Shown in pieces: positions 7,901 through 16,716 of a stretch of 64,000 bases of DNA. A program made the translations under genes and the position numbers. Position 1 is the stretch's first letter; the number at the start of each line of letters is the position of its first letter. This stretch comes from Rhodopirellula sp. P2. GTDB lineage: Bacteria > Planctomycetota > Planctomycetia > Pirellulales > Pirellulaceae. The stretch lies in assembly GCF_028768465.1 (NCBI RefSeq), contig NZ_CP118225.1, positions 3,453,001 to 3,517,000 on the forward strand, written 5' to 3'. The notes beneath the pieces are model-generated. The model had not been told where the DNA came from. It worked only from the letters and a program-made list of their open reading frames with translations, and did not search any database.

Positions 7901-8723
7901 GTTGGGCGAATCTGTCCCAGGACCAGGTCAACGACTTGCTTCGGCGGCGATGGCTGCGCCCTGCATCGTCGCTTGGGTGGGCAGCTCATCCGATCCGTTG
8001 GCTCAGCGCACCAAGGCTTTGTGCGAGCAGAACGCGGACGCCGTCGCCACTTGTCCCGACGTTGCGTCGCTGGTCGAAGCGCCTCCACGACTTCCGCTGA
8101 CACACGTTTTGTTGGCTCAAACCGACCGCTCGCATCCGATCGAAGCGGACCAACTTCTCGAGTTGAAGCGAGTCGCTCCGAATGCGAGCGTGGTGCGGTG
8201 GTTGGGGCCGCTGGTGGCTCCTTCCGTGGGGCTGCCCGGGCAACAGGGGTGGATTGAAACCATCAGTTGGCGAGACAGTTTGCAAACACTTCCGGTGTGG
8301 TTGAACCGTTCGCGTGCGTCACGTGCAGTTCAGACGGCGTCCAATTCAGCGGTGACACGACCGACTCAAGGCTTGGTCATTGTTTCCAGGTCTTGGGCGA
8401 CCGCAGACGCGATCTTTGACGCCTTGGAATTGATCGCGGGCGAGCACGATCAGCCGGTCCCGGTGATGACGTGGCGTCGTGACCGACTGACGCGAGCCGA
8501 TCGGCTTGCGTCTGCGCATGTGGTTTGGGATGACTCGGTTTGGCGGCCTGCCGATCCAAAGCCCTTTCAGGTGCCAGATGATTTGTCTGGTCGAAGTTAC
8601 CGGCACATTTGGATGACCGGGATGGCGACGCCCGCCCAGATCCAGGCCGCACAGCGGTGCGGTGTGTCGGCGGTTTGGAACAAGCCGATTCGTCGTGAGT
8701 CGCTTGAGTCTTTGTTGGGTTGA
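7881..8723 (+). CDS. Hypothetical protein overlapping the HTH-EIIA gene
   Basis: 280 residues, function not recognised. Alternating hydrophobic strands such as CIVAWVGSS, THVLLAQT, QGLVIVSRSW and HIWMTGMA suggest two Rossmann- or receiver-like alpha/beta halves, possibly degenerate response-regulator folds, but I see no conserved phospho-acceptor Asp or Lys pattern. It begins 20 bases inside the preceding regulator in another frame, so the two are probably co-translated and functionally linked. A later start at about 7950 (MAAPCIVAW) would remove the overlap. Confidence 0.6.
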   Translation: MRITPSELGESVPGPGQRLASAAMAAPCIVAWVGSSSDPLAQRTKALCEQNADAVATCPDVASLVEAPPRLPLTHVLLAQTDRSHPIEADQLLELKRVAPNASVVRWLGPLVAPSVGLPGQQGWIETISWRDSLQTLPVWLNRSRASRAVQTASNSAVTRPTQGLVIVSRSWATADAIFDALELIAGEHDQPVPVMTWRRDRLTRADRLASAHVVWDDSVWRPADPKPFQVPDDLSGRSYRHIWMTGMATPAQIQAAQRCGVSAVWNKPIRRESLESLLG

Positions 8724-8808
8724 GCCGTCCTCCGGGCCTAAGGTTCGGAGTTTTGGCAGCGCTGATTCCGGGATGACGCAGGCAGCTTGGCAAGCGGAAG
8801 AGGCGGCG

Positions 8809-8846
8809 GCGCATGAAAAAACCCGCCCACGGAAATCGCGGGCGGG
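8809..8846 (-). terminator. Intrinsic terminator of the YTV-repeat gene
   Basis: On the minus strand GGGCGGG/CCCGCCC arms (8840-8846 and 8822-8828) are followed by six Ts and then CATGCGC. It lies about 30 bases beyond the stop codon at 8878. Confidence 0.85.
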
Positions 8847-8877
8847 CTCTGTGTGCCAAGTGGAGTGGCTTTGCGAA

Positions 8878-10647
8878 TTAGCAGCCGGTGCAAGGCGATG
8901 CGCTGACCGTTGCGCCACAGCTTCCGCAACCGCTGCCAATCGACGGTGCCGATTGATAGTGGATGGGGGTGCTGCATCCGCTTGCTCCGTTGCCACCCAT
9001 GATGACCGATGGTCCCACGTTGATGGTGGATCCGGAATGATAACCACCGACGGTGGCGGATTCGGCACAAGGCGTGAAGGATTCTTCGACCAAGGTCGGA
9101 ACCATCTTGCAGACTTGGACCTTCTTTTCTTGGGTCACAGTGACAGGAACACTGACGGTGTATTCTTCGATCACTTGTTCCGCGACTTGGTCGTAACGAG
9201 TGGTCGAGTAAGGTTCGACGGTGTATTCCGGCACGTTGTAAGTGAAGCTGACTTCCTTGGTACGTTCTTCGGTTTTGTAGGTGACGTAAGGAATCGTTTC
9301 GGTTTTGGTGACCGAGGTGTAGGTCAACTGCTTGCGAATGCGAGTCCGGGTTTCGTCGTTGTACTGGACTTCTTTGCGAGTGCGAGTGCGAGCTTCGTCG
9401 ACGTACTGCACAACTTGTTTGGTACCAGTCCGAGTTTCAGGTTGGTAGACAATCGTCGTGCACTCGTAAGGCACTTCGGTCGCTTGTTGTTCGTAAACGG
9501 TGTAGTTGACGATTTGCGATTCGGTGGTGCTGGTCGTGACAGGAACTTCTTCGGTCACAACGTTGGGAACCCAAACACGTTTGGTGATGGTGCTGGTCGT
9601 CGATCCACAGGCGGTGGATGCAGGCGACGAGTAGGAAACCCCGCCACCGCAACCGGCGAGGACTTGGCCGCAGCCGTTGCCGCATCCGTTACATTTGGAA
9701 ACGCAACCGCCGCACGAACGGCATCCGCTGCAACGGCGTCCGCACGATCCGCCGCAAGCTGAGGAGACCGACGAAGTCGACCCGCAACCGCCGACGTAAG
9801 TGACGTTGGTCGCAACCGGTGCTGCGGCGACTTCAACGACTTGTTGTTCCCAGTGACCGTAGTCCTTGGTGACGGTTTGCATGGTGGTCTTGGGAACCGC
9901 CACTTCGATGGTGCGGCTCTTCGTGACTGGCACAGCGTTGACAACGGTGCGAGTCTTTTGAGTCGTCACGGCTTGAGGCACGTTGACCGTGTAGGTGAAG
10001 GTTTCGTCGACCAACTTCGGAACCTTGACGGTGTACGTTTCAGGAACGTCGACCAGGGTTGGAACGCGAACGGTGTACTCTTCAGGGATTTCGGACCACT
10101 GAGGAACCGATTCGGTGACTTCGACTTGTTTCTCTTCTTTGACGGGAACCAAGACGGAGTACGTGATCGTCTTGGTGTCCGTCTTGGGAACGTTGACGAC
10201 TTTGGTGCGGTACTTTTCTTCCGTCACGGGAACCGTCTTGTAAACGGTCTTGGTGCGGAAGCGAGTCTCGGGTTGGTTTTCGGTCACGTTGACCATGCGT
10301 GATTCGGTCACGTAGGTCGGTTTCATGACCACGCGGTAACCGACCACTGGTTCGCAGATGGTTTCGCGAAGAGGGGCCGCTGAGGTGACGACTGAACCGC
10401 CCATCACCGATGCGCCGCTGCTGTAAACAACACCGGTCGAATACGTTTGGCTAGGAACGACATAGCCTTGGCCGCAACCAATCGCGCCGCCGCAACCGCT
10501 GCTGACAACGGGAGCCGATGCACCGCACGGATCGGAGCAACCGCCGCATGGCACACATTGAGCCATGGTGGTGGCAACCATGGAAGCGAAACAGGTCGCG
10601 ACGATGGCTGCAAAAGTGGATCCAAACTTCACTGGAGAATTCCTCAA
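8878..10647 (-). CDS. Planctomycete YTV-repeat secreted protein
   Basis: 589 residues. The N-terminal 30 are a clear signal peptide (FAAIVATCFASMVATTMAQ). Next is a Cys/Gly-rich stretch (CGGCSDPCG), then two blocks of Thr/Val-rich repeats (YTVRVPTLVDVPETYTVKVP and relatives), split near residues 285-345 by another Cys-rich segment (CGRRCSGCRSCGGC). A third Gly/Cys segment ends the chain. This is the YTV repeat family (PF07639-like), so far described mainly in planctomycetes and found among their cell-surface/cell-wall proteins. The many cysteines suggest disulphide cross-linking. A structural envelope role is inference. Confidence 0.9.
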   Translation of the reverse strand: MRNSPVKFGSTFAAIVATCFASMVATTMAQCVPCGGCSDPCGASAPVVSSGCGGAIGCGQGYVVPSQTYSTGVVYSSGASVMGGSVVTSAAPLRETICEPVVGYRVVMKPTYVTESRMVNVTENQPETRFRTKTVYKTVPVTEEKYRTKVVNVPKTDTKTITYSVLVPVKEEKQVEVTESVPQWSEIPEEYTVRVPTLVDVPETYTVKVPKLVDETFTYTVNVPQAVTTQKTRTVVNAVPVTKSRTIEVAVPKTTMQTVTKDYGHWEQQVVEVAAAPVATNVTYVGGCGSTSSVSSACGGSCGRRCSGCRSCGGCVSKCNGCGNGCGQVLAGCGGGVSYSSPASTACGSTTSTITKRVWVPNVVTEEVPVTTSTTESQIVNYTVYEQQATEVPYECTTIVYQPETRTGTKQVVQYVDEARTRTRKEVQYNDETRTRIRKQLTYTSVTKTETIPYVTYKTEERTKEVSFTYNVPEYTVEPYSTTRYDQVAEQVIEEYTVSVPVTVTQEKKVQVCKMVPTLVEESFTPCAESATVGGYHSGSTINVGPSVIMGGNGASGCSTPIHYQSAPSIGSGCGSCGATVSASPCTGC

Positions 10648-11161
10648 AGAGTCTTAAACAACGATGGATACGAATGCCATCGAGGTCCGACGGCACACGG
10701 GAAGGGGTGATTCGATGCTCTGAAGCGAGCCCGGGGTGTGTTCGTTTGTCCATCTCCTGCGGGTGGTTGTCGCCGCGTCGATGGGGGCATGTCCTGGTTC
10801 CGAGGCAACAGATTAGATCAGTCCCGAAAGGTTACAATCGTTCAGGTCCTAAAAAAGCACCTAATTGTTGCAATGGGCACAACCCTTGCAACCGCCGCAG
10901 TCATCCTACAGCACGTAGGTTTCGCGTGGTCAACCAGCTGAGGCTCCGAAATCGGGGGGGCAAACGCTTGCAGGTGGGAAATCCGGGGAACATTCGCTTT
11001 TCCTCGGCGGCGTCCCTCGTGAGCGGAGTTGGTGGTTGATAAATTTCTTCTTTCGCACACTCAGTCCTCCAGCGATTGGATCGTCCGGGGGACTCCGTTG
11101 TGAGACCGGCAGCCGCTGACGGCTTGGTCTCGACCGAACTTTGCACCTTCCGAAGAAATCT
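10648..11161. other. Intergenic region between divergent YTV and TPR genes
   Basis: About 510 bases that must carry the promoters of both flanking genes. I see no gene, strong hairpin or recognised operator, only unconvincing open frames. Confidence 0.5.
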
Positions 11162-12559
11162 ATGAACGCCCTGTTAGACACCCTCCGTTGGGCCGCCCGC
11201 ACCGGATCGTCCGCCATCGCCATCGCGGCGGCGTGCGGGATCACTCCTGCCCTCTGCTTTGCTGCCAAACCGGGGCAACCGGTGGTCGCTCGCGTGGAAA
11301 TGCAATTTGCGAAGGATGACAAGGTCGTTGATGTCATCGCCAAAGGTGACTTGTTGACGGTCGTGGAAGATCGCGGCGAGGACTACGTGATCGTCACTCA
11401 CGATGGGACGCGGGGGGCGGTCGACAAGGTCAACGCCCTGGAGTTGGCGGAATCGACTGGGATTTACACCGATTTGATCGAAGAATTTCCCGAGGAAGGC
11501 CGCTACCACACGCTTCGGGCATCGGCTTGGTGGGCGTTGGGAGAACAGGACAAGGCGTTGGAGGACTTCAACAAAGCCATCGAAAAGGGCTACGAAGAAG
11601 CCCACGCTTACAGCAGTCGCGGGCTGTTTTACGCCGCTCGCGGTGAGCATGACGAAGCCATCAAGGATTACGAGCGTGCCTTGCAGCTGGATCCCGAGGA
11701 CATCACGCCGATCATCAATCGTGCCGCTGTCCGGATGGCTCAGCGTGAATTCGAAGCGGCGATTGGGGATTACACCGAGGCTCTGGAGGTTCGGGAGGGC
11801 AACGCCGGCCTGCTTCGCCAGCGAGCTTTGGCGTACAAGTCTGCCGGCCAGATGGAAAAGGCAATCCAGGACTACGATGCGATCGTGGACGACAACCCGG
11901 AGGATGTCGCTGCGGTCATGGGACGCGGCTACATCCGATTTCAACAGCATGAATACGCGGCCGCGGCGGCTGACTTTTCAGCGGCGATCGAGCTGAACAA
12001 AAAGGATCCCGTGGCTTGGAACAACCGTGGCTACAACCGCTACCAGCTCGGCAAAGCCCAAGAAGCTCTCTCGGATTACGAGCGGGCGATTGAGTTGGCA
12101 CCGGAGTACGGATTGGCTCACCAGAACCGGGCTTGGTTGCTGGCAACGACCGAGGATGAGTCCTTGCGTGACGCGGACGCTGCCGTGGAAGCCGCGAAAA
12201 AGGCATGCGAGCTGAACGGTTATGGCAACGTCAGCGATCTGTCCGCACTCGCGGCCGCCTTGGCAGCTCAAGGTGAATTCAAGGAGGCCGTGGGCTGGCA
12301 AGAAAAGGTGGTGGAAGCGGCTCCGGAGGATGCGAAGGAGTTTGCGGGCAAAATCTTGGAACGATACCGAGCCGAAAAGCCTTACATCGCGGATCCGATT
12401 GCGGCTGAAAAAGCGGAACTTGCCGCCGCCGAAAAGGAAGCCAAGAAGAAAGCTGAAAAAGAAAACGCGGAAGCGAAAAAGGCCGCCGCGAAACGGTTGG
12501 CGGAGCAGGCTGAAAAAGAAGCAGAGGCAACGGGGCTGGAAAAGGCTGAGTCGCGCTGA
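11162..12559 (+). CDS. Secreted TPR-repeat protein
   Basis: 465 residues from ATG 11162. Residues 1-33 resemble a signal peptide (SSAIAIAAACGITPALCFA). Residues 35-95 look like an SH3-like beta domain (VVARVEMQF, DLLTVVEDRGEDYVIVTHDG). Residues 105-390 are about eight tetratricopeptide repeats with the usual pattern (KALEDFNKAIEKGYEEAHAY). The last 60 residues are a charged Ala/Lys/Glu coiled coil. The likely role is a protein-protein scaffold in the periplasm. A TTG 21 bases upstream (11141) is in frame, but the ATG gives a better signal peptide. Partners are unknown. Confidence 0.85.
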   Translation: MNALLDTLRWAARTGSSAIAIAAACGITPALCFAAKPGQPVVARVEMQFAKDDKVVDVIAKGDLLTVVEDRGEDYVIVTHDGTRGAVDKVNALELAESTGIYTDLIEEFPEEGRYHTLRASAWWALGEQDKALEDFNKAIEKGYEEAHAYSSRGLFYAARGEHDEAIKDYERALQLDPEDITPIINRAAVRMAQREFEAAIGDYTEALEVREGNAGLLRQRALAYKSAGQMEKAIQDYDAIVDDNPEDVAAVMGRGYIRFQQHEYAAAAADFSAAIELNKKDPVAWNNRGYNRYQLGKAQEALSDYERAIELAPEYGLAHQNRAWLLATTEDESLRDADAAVEAAKKACELNGYGNVSDLSALAAALAAQGEFKEAVGWQEKVVEAAPEDAKEFAGKILERYRAEKPYIADPIAAEKAELAAAEKEAKKKAEKENAEAKKAAAKRLAEQAEKEAEATGLEKAESR

Positions 12560-12876
12560 GAGCGTCGTGGCAGGCGAAATCCGGTGCGGTTTGAGAACGC
12601 TGGGGCTGGCGTTTGGATGGGACCACCTCGGTCACAATCTCGGTGTGGATGCCCCCCGCACGAATTCCATTCGCTCCACTTTTTTGGGAATTCTCTGCAG
12701 AAAGACTCAAGAATCGGCGGGCCGCCGATTCAATTGGGGTTGCCGTGGTTCCCGCTGATGTCCGACCATCGCGCGGCGGACACAAGGTCGTTCTCTTCGT
12801 CTCCAAGGATGGTGAGGAAGAGAACCACGATGCCTTGTGCTGATTGAACTTTTCCATCGTCCAAGGAGGGACGAGA
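12560..12876. other. Gap between TPR and thioredoxin-protease genes
   Basis: About 315 bases with no supported gene and no recognisable structure. The gap argues for a separate promoter for the fusion protein. Confidence 0.45.
12863..12870 (+). promoter_or_regulatory. Shine-Dalgarno site fixing a GTG start
   Basis: AAGGAGGG ends 6 bases before the GTG at 12877. It is a near-perfect ribosome binding site and decides against the upstream TTG at 12844. Confidence 0.85.
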
Positions 12877-14415
12877 GTGCAAACGACTCATCAACTGGCT
12901 GGCGTTCTCGATCGATCACGGCAAATTCGTTGGTTTGCTCAGCACCTCATGATTCAGTTCATGACTGCGTGCTTTGCTCTTTCGGCTTTGGCATCGTCCG
13001 CTTCGGGCAACGACGCTGTTTTGCTGGAGTTCTCTTCAGCTCAGTGCGGCCCGTGTTTGGCGATGAAGCCGGTCGTCTCCGAACTGATCGCTCGCGGTGT
13101 TCCTGTCCGCCAAGTGGACGTCAACAAAGAAGCCCATTTGACCCGCCGCTTCGGAATCCGCAGCACGCCAACCTACGTGGTGCTTCGGGAAGGCAAAGAA
13201 GTCACACGATTGCTGGGAGTTCAATCGGTGAGCGAACTTTCCGCCGCATTGAACCAAACCGCTGCTGGGCCGCTGATTCCGACACGCAGCACTTCGACGG
13301 AGCCGGCCTGGAACGAACCTCAAACCCGCTTGGCTCCCCTGACCTCCGGCCAAAACGCAGTCGATCGCAGTCCACGACGCGCGATTCGCAAAGAACGAGC
13401 CGACAGCGATTCAAACCCTGCGAACGATTGGCAGGCAATGAACAATGCTGCTGCACCGTCCGCTCAATTGGTGAGTTCACAAGACGCGGCGATGGAGCCC
13501 ATGCCCAGCATGTCTCTGGCCGATGCGATCGAAAAGGCAAAGGCTGCGACGGTACGCCTGCGAGTGTTCGACGGTCGTGGATACGGTGCTGGTACAGGAA
13601 CGATCATCGATACCAACGGGGATGAAGCCTTGGTGCTGACTTGCGGTCACCTTTTCCGTGACGGCGAAGGCAAGGACCGAATTGAAGTCGATTTGTTTGT
13701 CGCGGGCGAAGTTCGGACCGTCCCCGGACAAGTCGTCGACTACGACGCGGGCGACCGTGACATCGGCTTGGTCGCCATTCGACCCGGGTTCGCAGTGGAA
13801 CCTGTGAAAGTGATTCAAGAAGGCGAGACGGTCAAAGTGGGACAAACCGCATTCAGCTTTGGGTGCGATCGCGGTGATGATCCCAGTCGCCGTGACACGC
13901 GCATCACGGGGGTCGACAAATACAATCAAAATCTTGGTGCATCCAACCTTGAGATCGATGGTGCTCCGATCGATGGCCGCAGTGGAGGTGGGTTGTTCGA
14001 TGACCGTGGCGTGTTGATCGGTGTTTGCAACGCCGCTGACTACAAGTCCGATCTAGGGATCTACACAGGACCAGGTTCGGTTCACTGGCAGTTGGAGCGA
14101 ATTCAGCTGGGACGTTTGTATCAAGGCAGTCCGGCGGCTCCTGTCAACAACCAATTGGCAGCGACGCAGTCTGCCCCAGCCTCACCCGCGAACCAATTCG
14201 TCAGCGAACCAGCACTCAATGCTCCCAGTCAGATCGGTGCCAACGTCGCAGCGGGAGCAGCCTCTTCGCCAGCCATGGGATCCGCCGGAACTGCGACCGA
14301 GATGATCGTGATTTTGCGGAATCCTGACGGTCAGCAACGCGAACAGGTGATGACGCTGAGCAGTCCCGATGCCGATCTGGTTCGGCAGATTCGACAAGCT
14401 GCGATGAGCCGATAG
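12877..14415 (+). CDS. Thioredoxin-trypsin-like serine protease fusion, exported
   Basis: 512 residues from GTG 12877. Residues 21-44 form a signal segment (FMTACFALSALASSASG). Residues 47-130 are a thioredoxin fold with the redox motif CGPC (57-60) and the cis-proline motif STPTY. A Ser/Arg-rich linker leads to a trypsin-like domain (about 215-405) with a visible triad: His258 in TCGHLF, Asp295 in DRDIGLVAI and Ser369 in DGRSGGG. The C-terminal 100 residues are Ala/Pro/Gln-rich. There is no PDZ domain, unlike DegP. It may couple redox handling of misfolded substrates to cleavage in the periplasm; that is inference. The next gene starts at its stop codon. Confidence 0.85.
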   Translation: MQTTHQLAGVLDRSRQIRWFAQHLMIQFMTACFALSALASSASGNDAVLLEFSSAQCGPCLAMKPVVSELIARGVPVRQVDVNKEAHLTRRFGIRSTPTYVVLREGKEVTRLLGVQSVSELSAALNQTAAGPLIPTRSTSTEPAWNEPQTRLAPLTSGQNAVDRSPRRAIRKERADSDSNPANDWQAMNNAAAPSAQLVSSQDAAMEPMPSMSLADAIEKAKAATVRLRVFDGRGYGAGTGTIIDTNGDEALVLTCGHLFRDGEGKDRIEVDLFVAGEVRTVPGQVVDYDAGDRDIGLVAIRPGFAVEPVKVIQEGETVKVGQTAFSFGCDRGDDPSRRDTRITGVDKYNQNLGASNLEIDGAPIDGRSGGGLFDDRGVLIGVCNAADYKSDLGIYTGPGSVHWQLERIQLGRLYQGSPAAPVNNQLAATQSAPASPANQFVSEPALNAPSQIGANVAAGAASSPAMGSAGTATEMIVILRNPDGQQREQVMTLSSPDADLVRQIRQAAMSR

Positions 14416-15230
14416 TGATGGCAGGTCGCGGCCTGCGATACACGCTTGGTATCCTATTTTGCCGCGTCATTCCGGCGTCGATCTTCCGGTATCGTTGCAT
14501 GGAAATCGTGTGGCTCGACGATGTGTCAAAGATCGATGTGCCAAAGAACCAAGGGGCGAATCAGCGATCGGAAGAGGCTCCTCACCGAGTTCAGGTGGCT
14601 GAGTCATCCGATGAGCTTGCGAAGATCGAAGGTGTGACGCGATTTGATCGAGGCTCGTATCAGCGAAGTGCGGGCTCAGGCATTGCTTCCGATTCAGACG
14701 AGCCATCCCTTTCCGCGTACGGATTGGCTCGTGACACCGTTTCGGGATCCAGAGTCGGGGCAACCGAGTCGGCTCAATCCTTGAGTGAAATCGTTGGTGG
14801 CGTTTGGATCGCAACCGACCGATTCATCGAATCGGACCTGCATTTGCAAATCGACTTGGCCAAGCATCAACGCTGGCTTTTCGCGGCGAGGTTGTTGCCC
14901 GAGGTTCGCGGTCGCGGCGCCTACTCAATGCTGCTTCACGAAGTGCTGTCAGCAGAATCCCTGACCGGATCCGAAGCGGCCAGTGAAGTGCCTGCACGCG
15001 TTGAGGTGACGGAAGTGTGGGCGGCGATCAATCCAGTGAATCACCGCAGCGTGAGGGCCCATGCTCGATTCCGAATCGCGACCGCCGGTCGGATCCATGT
15101 GATTCGGATCGGACCACTGGCCATGGGTTGGCGAGGCGCAACGCCCGCTGGATTCCAATTGTCGTTGAATCCAAGCTGGACGATTCGTGGAACCGAGTTT
15201 CCGATTTTGATGCGGGTCACCAAGGTTTGA
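14415..15230 (+). CDS. GNAT-like acetyltransferase domain protein
   Basis: 271 residues starting at GTG 14415, which overlaps the stop of the protease gene (TAGTG). The N-terminal 100 residues are polar and unrecognised. The C-terminal half fits a GNAT fold: LLPEVRGRGAYSMLLHEVL resembles the acetyl-CoA-binding motif A (R-x-x-G-x-G/A), and NPVNHRSVRAHARFRI resembles the later N-x-x-S-x-R-x-H segment. The substrate cannot be told. A shorter start at ATG 14499 (MEIVWLDDV) is possible. The acetyltransferase call is moderate because it rests on two motifs. Confidence 0.6.
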   Translation: MMAGRGLRYTLGILFCRVIPASIFRYRCMEIVWLDDVSKIDVPKNQGANQRSEEAPHRVQVAESSDELAKIEGVTRFDRGSYQRSAGSGIASDSDEPSLSAYGLARDTVSGSRVGATESAQSLSEIVGGVWIATDRFIESDLHLQIDLAKHQRWLFAARLLPEVRGRGAYSMLLHEVLSAESLTGSEAASEVPARVEVTEVWAAINPVNHRSVRAHARFRIATAGRIHVIRIGPLAMGWRGATPAGFQLSLNPSWTIRGTEFPILMRVTKV

Positions 15231-15264
15231 AGCGGATCGCGATCGCCCGGCCTGTCCACCGCGG

Positions 15265-15762
15265 CTAGACGCCCATCGTGCCGGATCGTGCCGGGCTGTG
15301 ATTGCCTGCGGCGGCGGACACGGCGGCCTGTTGCAGGTGGATCATCAATTTCTTGTGGTCGCGAACGACTCGCAGGAACTCGTCTTCGCTGACTGGTTTT
15401 TGAATGTAGTCGCAGACTCCCAGTTCATCGCATCGAGTTCGATACGAAGCGTCCTCGCAGGCGGTCAACACCACGGTCGTGACACGCGCCGCGTCAGACT
15501 GCAGTTCACGCATTTCTTCCAGCACGTCGATTCCGGTGCCATCGGGCAGGATCATGTCCAGGAGCAGCAAGTCCAGGCGCGGAGCGCGAGCGAAGATGCC
15601 GGTTCGTTTCATGAACAAGATCGCTTCATGAACGCTGCGAACCAGCGTCAACCGGTGGTGCAGACCGCTTCGTCGCAGTGCATGGATCGTCACTCGCGCG
15701 TCGACCAAACCATCTTCGACCAACAGAATTTCCATTGGTTTGGTGCGTGAATCGCCTAGCAT
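15265..15762 (-). CDS. Single-domain response regulator (Rcp1/CheY-like)
   Basis: 165 residues forming one receiver domain and no output domain. The acidic pair Glu16-Asp17 (LLVEDG), the phospho-acceptor Asp69 in LLLLDMILP, Thr100 and Lys122 (IQKPVS) are all present, so phosphorylation chemistry should work. The extended loop before strand 3 resembles Rcp1-type regulators that pair with bacteriophytochrome-like kinases. It starts one base after the stop of the upstream gene, and GGGAG lies 7 bases before the ATG, so translation is probably coupled. No histidine kinase is present in the window. Confidence 0.9.
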   Translation of the reverse strand: MLGDSRTKPMEILLVEDGLVDARVTIHALRRSGLHHRLTLVRSVHEAILFMKRTGIFARAPRLDLLLLDMILPDGTGIDVLEEMRELQSDAARVTTVVLTACEDASYRTRCDELGVCDYIQKPVSEDEFLRVVRDHKKLMIHLQQAAVSAAAGNHSPARSGTMGV

Positions 15763-15763
15763 T

Positions 15764-16327
15764 CTACAACTCCCTTTCGATCAGTTCGGCTTCGAGACGT
15801 TCGTGACGGGTCATCTGACGTGTGAAGTGGGCAACTTGTTCGGCAAAGGTGACCACCGCCGATCGATCACAACCTCGATATTGTAATTCCTCGGACTGCT
15901 CCACGAGATCACAAAGGTCCAGGTACAGCCTTTGGTGCTGTTCGAGGGCCAATTGAAGCTGCTGCTGCACCTCTTCAAAGTCAGGTGAAGCATGGGCCAG
16001 TTGGGGGGTTGGCCCGACGGTTCTTAGGTAGCCGTAGGATTCCTCCAGGCCAAATTGAAAGGCAATCAGGTCTCTCAATTCACCGAGGGCTCGCACGAAT
16101 TGCTTGATAAGAGCCTGGCTGGTCGTGTCGGCGTCCCAGTGTTCCGTTTCGCAGAGAGCTCTCAATTCACTGGCCGCCAGCCAGAGATTGGGATTGCTGT
16201 CCTTGATCTCTTGCAGGAAAGCCGCGTTGATCAGGATGGTTTGGGAGGTGTTGTCACCGTCCCGGACCGTCGCAGACGGGGCGATCATTGGTATCACCCT
16301 CCGAAGATCGGGTTTTGCGCTCGTCAT
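15764..16327 (-). CDS. Small alpha-helical protein, possibly hemerythrin/HHE-like, coupled to the response regulator
   Basis: 187 residues from ATG 16327 (GGAGG lies 12 bases upstream). It is almost entirely helical and polar, with segments ELRDLIAFQFGLEESYGYL, LQLALEQHQRLYLDL and AHFTRQMTRHERLEAELI. The spaced His/Glu residues recall a four-helix hemerythrin or HHE bundle, but the full metal-ligand pattern is not certain. It could equally be a histidine-phosphotransfer-like or sensor-partner bundle for the response regulator that follows one base later. The frame is open further upstream to 16717, but that part lacks conserved character. Confidence 0.55.
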   Translation of the reverse strand: MTSAKPDLRRVIPMIAPSATVRDGDNTSQTILINAAFLQEIKDSNPNLWLAASELRALCETEHWDADTTSQALIKQFVRALGELRDLIAFQFGLEESYGYLRTVGPTPQLAHASPDFEEVQQQLQLALEQHQRLYLDLCDLVEQSEELQYRGCDRSAVVTFAEQVAHFTRQMTRHERLEAELIEREL

Positions 16328-16716
16328 GCCAGTGTCATTCCTCCGTGCTTTGGTGGCCCGTGCTCTGGAAGATCGTGCCCAGCAATCGAGTCCAGGGCAG
16401 AGACAGTGAGAGTACGACTGTGGGATCGCGTCGTCAAGGAATTTTGACAGGGGGGTGGCGTGGAATGTCACCTCATCACGGTTTGTCGAGGAGCAGAGTT
16501 CCCCTAATCGTTGCGGTTTGACTGAACTGGGACGTCCACTGGGGGAGACGCCACGATCATCTCTCAGGCAGCGATCGAATTCTGAGGACACTTCTGTACC
16601 GGTTCTTATTACGATCTTTGCCATCGCCCGGTTTGACGAGTGGACTTTTGAAGACATGATGTCACTTCGTCTGTTGCCCTGCCTCCCACGCCCTCCTTCA
16701 AAAGTTCCGTGAATCA
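16328..16716. other. Divergent intergenic region
   Basis: About 390 bases between the helical protein (minus) and alkaline phosphatase (plus). It should hold promoters for both. No gene, Pho-box-like repeat or hairpin stands out. Confidence 0.45.

Noticed and set aside
12279-12857. 192-residue minus-strand frame across the end of the TPR gene
   Set aside because: It overlaps a well-supported coding region and is Pro/Leu/Ser-rich without homology or a good start.
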